DNA of 64,000 nucleotides from contig JAWKWA010000006.1 of NCBI GenBank assembly GCA_041397765.1, positions 62,001 to 126,000 on the forward strand, given 5' to 3'. The notes under the pieces are model-generated. The model saw nothing but the letters and a program-made list of their open reading frames with translations, had not been told where the DNA came from and searched no databases. Made by a program: the position numbers and the translations under genes. This document shows positions 57,087 through 64,000 of the stretch, piece after piece. This DNA is from JAWKWA01 sp041397765. Its GTDB lineage: Bacteria; Pseudomonadota; Alphaproteobacteria; Rhizobiales; Hyphomicrobiaceae. The number at the start of each line of letters is the position of its first letter. Position 1 is the first letter of the stretch.

Positions 57087-58247
57087 GTGAGCGATTTGGC
57101 GGATGCAACTCATGGGCGGCCCGGCCGAGCGTCCGCGCCTGGGCCGGCGAGGGGGCTGAGCCCGATCGCGATCGGGCCGGTGGTGATCGAGCAGCCGGTG
57201 GCGCTGGCACCGATGTCGGGGATCACCGATCTGCCGTTCCGCCGGCTCGCGCACCGTCTCGGGGCGGGCCTCGTGGTCTCGGAGATGGTGGCGTCGGAAC
57301 CGCTCGTCAGGGCGCGCCGCGACATGGTGCGCAAGGCCGCGCGTCCCGACCACACGCCCTTCGTGATCCAGCTTGCCGGACGCGAGGCCCGCTGGATGGC
57401 CGAAGGGGCGCGCATCGCCGCCGATCTCGGCGCCGATGTCATCGACATCAATATGGGCTGCCCCTCGCGCATGGTGACGAGCGGGCTCGCCGGCTCGGCG
57501 CTGATGCGCGACCTCGACCATGCCATGACGCTGGTCGAGGCGACGGTCGGGGCTGTCGGAGTGCCGGTGACGCTGAAGATGCGCATGGGCTGGGACGAGG
57601 GCCAGCTCAACGCGCCCGAGCTCGCGGCCCGGGCCGAGGCGGCCGGCGTGCGCCTGATCACGGTGCATGGCCGCACGCGCTGCCAGTTCTACAAGGGCCG
57701 AGCCGACTGGGCCTTCGTGCGGCGCGTCAAGGCGGCGGTCGGGGTGCCGGTGATCGTCAATGGCGATATCGGCTCGGTGGCGGAGGCGCGGGCGAGCCTG
57801 TCGCTGTCGGGGGCCGATGGGGTGATGATCGGCCGGGGCGCCTGCGGCCGGCCGTGGCTGCCGGGCGCGATCGCCAGGGCGCTATCGGCGGCCGGCGGAG
57901 ACCCGGAGACGCGGGAGGGGGAGGACTTCACGGGCAGCCTCGCCGAGCTCGTCGAGGAGCATTACGAGGCGATGCTCGGCCATTACGGCCGCGAGCTCGG
58001 CCTGCGCAATGCCCGCAAGCATCTCATCTGGTATCTGGACGCATCGGCGGCCGCGCGCGGGCTCGGGCGGAAGGCGCCGCAGGAGGCGCCGGACCGTGCG
58101 GCCGCCGGCGACCGGCGCGCCTTGTGCGGGCCGGACGATCCGAAGGCCGTCATCGGCGCCATCCGGCGGATCTTCGCGGAGGCCGCGAACGGCCGATCGG
58201 AGACGGGCGGGGCCGTGCCGGCGGCGCCCGGCGAGGTCGCGGCATGA
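57087..58247 (+). CDS. dusB: DusB/NifR3-type tRNA-dihydrouridine synthase
   Basis: The 386-residue FMN enzyme reduces uridine in the tRNA D-loop. Blocks are LAPMSGITDLPFRRLAHRLG, FVIQLAGREARWMAEGARIA, DINMGCPSRMVTSGLAGSAL, RLITVHGRTRCQFYKGRADW and VIVNGDIGSVAEA. It starts at GTG 57087; the last 50 residues are a low-complexity extension. The ATGA overlap with ntrB shows an operon; nifR3-ntrB-ntrC is a long-known alphaproteobacterial arrangement. Confidence 0.95.
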   Translation: MSDLADATHGRPGRASAPGPARGLSPIAIGPVVIEQPVALAPMSGITDLPFRRLAHRLGAGLVVSEMVASEPLVRARRDMVRKAARPDHTPFVIQLAGREARWMAEGARIAADLGADVIDINMGCPSRMVTSGLAGSALMRDLDHAMTLVEATVGAVGVPVTLKMRMGWDEGQLNAPELAARAEAAGVRLITVHGRTRCQFYKGRADWAFVRRVKAAVGVPVIVNGDIGSVAEARASLSLSGADGVMIGRGACGRPWLPGAIARALSAAGGDPETREGEDFTGSLAELVEEHYEAMLGHYGRELGLRNARKHLIWYLDASAAARGLGRKAPQEAPDRAAAGDRRALCGPDDPKAVIGAIRRIFAEAANGRSETGGAVPAAPGEVAA

Positions 58248-59421
58248 GCCGGCTCGCCAGGACCCCGGCGGCCGGAAGGCCGGAGCCGCCAACCGACGCG
58301 GCCGTTCTCCTCGCACTCATCCCGCACGCCCTGGTCGTCGTCGCGCCCGACCGGGCGACCGAAGGCGGGCGGATCGTCCTTGTCAACCCGGCGGCGGAGG
58401 ACTTCTTCGACCAGGGGGCGGGGGGCATGATCGGCCGGCCGCTCGCCGATCTCCTGGTGCCGGCGAGCGCGCTCTCGGGGCTCGCAGACAAGGCGATCGA
58501 GCGGGGCGTCGCCATCAGCGAGTACGGGGTCGCCGTCGCCCTGCCGCGGCCGGGCGGGCAGCGCATCGCCGACGTCACCATGACGCCGCTCGAGCGGGGG
58601 CCGGGCCCGGTCCTCATCACCATCGCCGAGCGCAGCCGGGCGGGCGTCATGGAGCGTCAGCTCGGCAACCGCGGGGCGGCGCGCACGGTCGCGGGCCTTG
58701 CGCAGGTGCTCGCCCACGAGATCCGCAATCCGCTGTCGGGCATCCGCGGCGCCGCCCAGCTCATCGAGGCGACGGTCGGGGAGGAGGAGCGCCAGCTCAC
58801 CCGGCTGATCTGCACCGAGACCGACCGGATCGCCGCGCTCGTCGCGCGCATGGAGGCATTCGGCGACGGCGGGCCGATCCCGATGATGCCCGTCAACATC
58901 CACAGCGTTCTCGACGAGGTGCGGCGACTGGCGCTCGCCGGCTTTGCGCGCGGCATGCTGGTCCAGGAGGCCTACGACCCTTCGCTGCCGCCGCTGCCGG
59001 GCAATCGCGACCGGCTGCTGCAGGCGATCCTCAATCTCGTCAAGAACGCCGCCGAGGCGATCGGGCCGTCGCGCGCCGACGGCCGCATCGTGCTGAGGAC
59101 CGCCTACCGGCCGGGCCTCAGGATGGTGCTGCCTGGAACGCGCGCCCATGTCGCGCTGCCGCTCGCGGTCTCGGTCGAGGACAACGGCCGAGGCATACCG
59201 GCCGATCTCGCCACCCGTATCTTCGATCCCTTCGTCACCACCAAGGCCGGCGGCACGGGGCTCGGCCTCGCCCTCGTCGCCAAGGTGGTCGAGGAGCATG
59301 GCGGCCTCGTCGAGCTCGACCAGTCGGGCGGGCGAACGGTGTTCCGCCTCGCGCTGCCGCTCGCGGCCAGCGATGGCGAGGGGGTGGGAACGGCAGGGGC
59401 CGACAGCGCGAGGAGAGCCAG

Positions 59422-59425
<4 letters not shown>
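58244..59425 (+). CDS. ntrB: NtrB nitrogen sensor histidine kinase
   Basis: The 393-residue cytoplasmic kinase has a PAS domain (about 20-135), the phosphoacceptor histidine in LAHEIRNPLSGIRGAAQLIE, the N box in LNLVKNAAEA, and G boxes DNGRGIPADL and KAGGTGLGLALVAKVVEEHG. It phosphorylates or dephosphorylates NtrC under control of PII proteins. It is overlapped by four bases at both ends (dusB and ntrC), so the three genes are translationally coupled. Confidence 0.95.
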
Positions 59426-60888
<1,463 letters not shown>

Positions 60889-61120
60889 GCCCGGGCATGT
60901 CCCGGGGAGCGCGTGGCGCGGTCCAATGGCCGGGCGACTGTGGACTACTCGCCTCCCGACTGTGGCCGCGCCAATATGCGCTTGGCGCAATGTCACCAAA
61001 ATGCAACAATCTGGCGTTCCAAGTGATGCGGAAGGGAAGCGCTCCTCGTCAATCTCGCCGATGTGAGCCGGGCGACCGGGGCGGGCGGCCGGTCGACCAC
61101 GCAAACGGGCCACAGATCCA

Positions 61121-63550
61121 GTGATCGAAACACCATACATCGCGGTGGCACGGCGCTGGGCCCGGCAGGGCTCGGAGGCGGCCACCCGTATGGCCCGCGA
61201 GCTCGGCAGGCGGATCGACGAACGGATCGGCAGGCAGGTCCCGCACGGGGGCCAGCCGGCACGGTTGCGGGGTGCCGGCGATCTCGTGATGCTCGGCGCC
61301 GGGCGCGGCCTCGGTTTCTATATCGGTCTTGGCGTGGTGGTGGCGGCGCTGATCTCGGCGCTGGCGACCTATGTCATCCTGACCGGCCTCACCTCGATCG
61401 AGCCGACCCACAATGTCGTCGTCTCGGTGCTGCTGGTCGATCTCTTCCTCGTGCTCGCCATGAGCGCGGTGGTGGCGCGGCAGGTCTGGCAGCTGGTCGC
61501 GGCGCGGCGCCGGCAGGTGGCGGGCGCGCGGCTCCATGTCAGCATCGTCACCCTGTTCTCGGTGATCGCGGTGCTGCCGGCGATCATCCTCGCGGTCTTC
61601 GCCAGCGCCTCGATGAACCGGGCGCTCGACCACCTGTTCTCCTCGGGCACCCAGCGCATCATCGCCAATGCGCAGAGCGTGGCGAAGGCCTATCTGCAGG
61701 AGCACGGTCAGGTCATCCGCTCGGACATCCTCGCCATGGCGCACGATGTCGAGGACGCGCTGCCGCTCATGAAGGACAAGCCCAAGGAGTTCCAGGCGGT
61801 TCTCTTCTCGCAGGCGACGCTGCGCAATCTGCCGCTCGCCCGCATCATCGACGCCAAGGGCGAGGACATCGTCGCCGCCCAGCTTCCCGACGGGCTGCCG
61901 TTCAATCCGCTCGTCAAGCGCTTCATTCCAGCGGCCGCCTCGGGCGACGTCGTGATGGTGCCGCCCGGGCGGACCAACCAGGTCGGGGCGCTGAAGGCGC
62001 TCGCCGGCATGCCGGGGGCCTATCTCTATGTGGCGCGGCAGGTCAGCGGACGCGTGCTCGACCAGCTGCGCCAGACCGAGCAGAGCGTCGCCGACTATCA
62101 CGAGCTCGAGGGGCGGCGCGCCGGTACCCAGTTCGCCTTCGGCCTCATGCATGCCGAGCTGACCCTGACATTGCTGCTCGCGGCGGTGTGGATGGGCATG
62201 TGGCTGGCGAACCGGCTGGTGGCGCCGGTCAGGAGCCTCATCACCGCCTCCCAGCAGGTGGCGCGCGGCAATTTCGAGGTCAGGGTTCCCGAGACGCTCG
62301 GCGAGGGCGATCTGCGGCACCTCGCGGCGATCTTCAACCGCATGACGGGGGAGCTCAAGAAGCAGCGCGCCGAGCTCGTCGCCGCCAACGGCCAGCTCGA
62401 CGAGCGGCGACGGTTCACCGAGGCGGTGCTGTCGGGCGTGTCGGCGGGCGTCGTCGGCCTCGATCAGGACGGCGTCATCACGCTCGCCAATCCTTCCGCG
62501 CTCGCACTGCTCGGCCGCAAGGAGCGCGACCTGCTCGGCGTGCCGCTCGCCGAGGCGGTGCCGGAGTTCGGCAAGCTGCTTTCCGAGACCCAGGCGCAAA
62601 AGCGGCGGGACTGGATGTCGGACCAGGTCGACCTGATGGTCGGCGGGGCTGAGCGCAATTTCGCATTGCAGGTGACGCGCGAGCGTGCCGACGACCACGA
62701 TTACGGCTACGTCGTCACGTTCGACGACATCACCAGCCTCGTCACCGCGCAACGCGCCTCGGCCTGGGGCGACGTCGCGCGGCGGATCGCCCACGAGATC
62801 AAGAATCCACTGACGCCGATACAACTCTCGGCCGAGCGGCTGAAGCGCAAATATGGCGGCGTGATCGGCGAGGACCGCGAGGTGTTCGACCGCTGCACCG
62901 ACACGATCATTCGCAAGGTGGGCGATCTCGGCCGCATGGTCGACGAGTTCTCGGCGTTCGCCAAGATGCCGAAGCCGATCATGGAGCCGGAGGATCTGCG
63001 CGAGATCCTCAAGGAGCAGGTGTTCCTCTTCCAGGTCAGCGAGCCCGACATCGATTTCGTGGTCGACGTGCCCGGAACGCCGGTGATCCTCGCCTGCGAC
63101 CGGCGGCTGATGGGCCAGGCGCTGACCAATCTCGTCAAGAACGCGACCGAGGCGATCGCGGCGATGAGGGAGCGGATGGGCCGCGAGCGGGCCGACGAGG
63201 GCGGCGTCGAGGGGACGGCCGCGGCCGACTATCGCGGCCAGATCGAGGCGAGCCTCACGGTCGCCGACGGGCAGGTCACGGTCTCGGTGATCGACAATGG
63301 CTGCGGTCTGCCCAAGAAGGACCGCGGCCGGCTGGTCGAGCCCTACATGACGACGCGGGCCAAGGGCACGGGTATCGGCCTCGCCGTCGTCCACAAGGTG
63401 ACCGAGCAGCATGGCGGCAAGCTCCGCCTGGAGGATGCGCCACCGGCGCCCGGCCGCAGCCAAGGCGCGGCCATCCGCATGATCCTGCCGCTCGCCGAGC
63501 CTCGCGGGGCGGCGGTCGGCACCGACAAGGGCGAGGCAGCCGCCGAGTAG
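61121..63550 (+). CDS. ntrY: NtrY membrane sensor histidine kinase
   Basis: The 809-residue kinase starts at GTG 61121. It has about four membrane segments (GVVVAALISALATYVILTGL, VLLVDLFLVLAMSAVVA, IVTLFSVIAVLPAIILAVF and LTLLLAAVWMGMWLANRLVA) with a periplasmic sensor region between the last two, then a HAMP domain, a PAS domain (AVLSGVSAGVVGLDQDGVIT), the histidine in RRIAHEIKNPLTPIQLSAER, and the ATPase domain with DNGCGLPKKDRGRL and KGTGIGLAVVHKV. It pairs with NtrX, controlling nitrogen and redox or envelope functions in alphaproteobacteria. Confidence 0.95.
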   Translation: MIETPYIAVARRWARQGSEAATRMARELGRRIDERIGRQVPHGGQPARLRGAGDLVMLGAGRGLGFYIGLGVVVAALISALATYVILTGLTSIEPTHNVVVSVLLVDLFLVLAMSAVVARQVWQLVAARRRQVAGARLHVSIVTLFSVIAVLPAIILAVFASASMNRALDHLFSSGTQRIIANAQSVAKAYLQEHGQVIRSDILAMAHDVEDALPLMKDKPKEFQAVLFSQATLRNLPLARIIDAKGEDIVAAQLPDGLPFNPLVKRFIPAAASGDVVMVPPGRTNQVGALKALAGMPGAYLYVARQVSGRVLDQLRQTEQSVADYHELEGRRAGTQFAFGLMHAELTLTLLLAAVWMGMWLANRLVAPVRSLITASQQVARGNFEVRVPETLGEGDLRHLAAIFNRMTGELKKQRAELVAANGQLDERRRFTEAVLSGVSAGVVGLDQDGVITLANPSALALLGRKERDLLGVPLAEAVPEFGKLLSETQAQKRRDWMSDQVDLMVGGAERNFALQVTRERADDHDYGYVVTFDDITSLVTAQRASAWGDVARRIAHEIKNPLTPIQLSAERLKRKYGGVIGEDREVFDRCTDTIIRKVGDLGRMVDEFSAFAKMPKPIMEPEDLREILKEQVFLFQVSEPDIDFVVDVPGTPVILACDRRLMGQALTNLVKNATEAIAAMRERMGRERADEGGVEGTAAADYRGQIEASLTVADGQVTVSVIDNGCGLPKKDRGRLVEPYMTTRAKGTGIGLAVVHKVTEQHGGKLRLEDAPPAPGRSQGAAIRMILPLAEPRGAAVGTDKGEAAAE

Positions 63551-63585
63551 GCGCGCCGATGCCCCTCACGCGAAGGGAGTGAGCG

Positions 63586-64000
63586 ATGACGGCAGACATC
63601 CTGATCGTCGACGACGAAACCGACATTCGTGAGCTCGTCGCCGGCATCCTCGAGGACGAGGGCTACAAGACCCGCCTCGCCCGCGACAGCGAGGAGGCCT
63701 TCTCGGCGATCGAGGAGCGCCGGCCCTCGCTCGTCGTTCTCGACATCTGGCTGCAGGGCAGCCGGCTCGATGGTCTCGAGGTGCTCTCGCTGATCAAGAA
63801 GCAGCACCCCGACCTGCCGGTCGTCATCATCTCGGGCCACGGCAATATCGAGACGGCCGTCACCGCCATCAAGCGGGGCGCGTACGACTATATCGAGAAG
63901 CCGTTCAAGGCCGACCGCATCCTGCTGATCACCCAGCGCGCGCTCGAGGCGACGCAGCTTCGCCGCGAGAACAAGGAACTGCGCGAGCGCTCGACCTTCT
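63586..64000 (+). CDS. ntrX: NtrX response regulator (partial, runs off the window)
   Basis: The first 138 residues are visible: a receiver domain with ADILIVDDETDIRELVAGIL, phosphoacceptor Asp in VVLDIWLQGSRLDGLEVL, VVIISGHGNIETAVTAIKRG and YDYIEKPFKADRILLI, then the linker helix RENKELRERSTF typical of NtrX before its AAA+ domain. GGGAG precedes the ATG 35 bases after ntrY. The sigma-54 interaction and DNA-binding domains lie beyond the end. Confidence 0.93.
   Translation, partial: MTADILIVDDETDIRELVAGILEDEGYKTRLARDSEEAFSAIEERRPSLVVLDIWLQGSRLDGLEVLSLIKKQHPDLPVVIISGHGNIETAVTAIKRGAYDYIEKPFKADRILLITQRALEATQLRRENKELRERSTF

Noticed and set aside
61049..63463. 804-codon minus-strand open frame opposite ntrY
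   Set aside because: NtrY motifs on the plus strand are complete; the opposite frame is a GC-skew shadow.

Overview
The window is a GC-rich, densely coded chromosomal segment of an alphaproteobacterium, most likely of the order Hyphomicrobiales (Rhizobiales). Supporting signs are the ldtR-ldtP regulator/L,D-transpeptidase pair, 5-aminolevulinate synthase (C4 pathway) beside a cysteine-free, Mg-type HemB, the eno-ftsB-pdhA-pdhB-pdhC-lpd-lipA order, a fused ispDF gene, dusB(nifR3)-ntrB-ntrC-ntrY-ntrX, and a tRNA-His with discriminator A73 and no genomic G-1. The genus cannot be named from sequence alone.

Layout. 1-960: a decayed IS3-type transposase and the first copy of an intergenic double-hairpin repeat. 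1.0-12.3 kb: trmFO, a lipoprotein with a possible Cys-His-Asp triad, a six-TM class III cyclase, a PuuA-like glutamine synthetase, a decayed polysaccharide deacetylase, bpt, hemB, a frameshifted extensin-like/LAS peptidase, and a crotonase-fold protein lacking the expected acid residues. 12.3-19.8 kb: ldtR and ldtP, hemA (frameshifted, with an FNR/FixK-like box upstream), a secreted protein, and an Lrp/AsnC regulator divergent from a methionine gamma-lyase with two palindromic operators between them. 19.8-28.2 kb: trpD (frameshifted near its end), trpG, trpE and ppiD on the minus strand, divergent from tpiA. 28.2-33.9 kb: secG, pyrG, kdsA and an FMN hydroxyacid oxidase. 33.9-35.0 kb: tandem repeats and tRNA-Gln, tRNA-His, tRNA-Arg. 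35.1-41.4 kb: acetoacetate decarboxylase and an SDR (divergent), a frameshifted secreted protein, a cysteine-desulfurase-like enzyme, a DUF1835-like gene split by an in-frame amber codon, and a GNAT acetyltransferase. 41.4-54.0 kb: enolase, FtsB, and the complete pyruvate dehydrogenase set (pdhA, pdhB, pdhC, lpd) with lipA and a RatA/COQ10-type gene; a Uma2-type nuclease gene sits between pdhA and pdhB and a repeat between pdhB and pdhC. 54.1-64.0 kb: cinA-like pncC, a MarR regulator, ispDF, dusB-ntrB-ntrC overlapping by ATGA, ntrY, and the start of ntrX, cut by the window end.

Functionally the region is mostly housekeeping: triose phosphate isomerase, enolase and PDH for lower glycolysis, lipoate synthesis for PDH, tryptophan and heme synthesis, isoprenoid and KDO precursors, and nitrogen control. 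I found no CRISPR array, prophage, secretion system or obvious defence island. The most unusual signals are (a) two families of palindromic intergenic repeats, one inside the pdh operon, (b) at least five genes with frameshifts or an internal stop in otherwise well-conserved reading frames, including hemA and trpD, which points to draft-quality indels or to real decay, and (c) a few small regulatory or family-level oddities listed in the findings.
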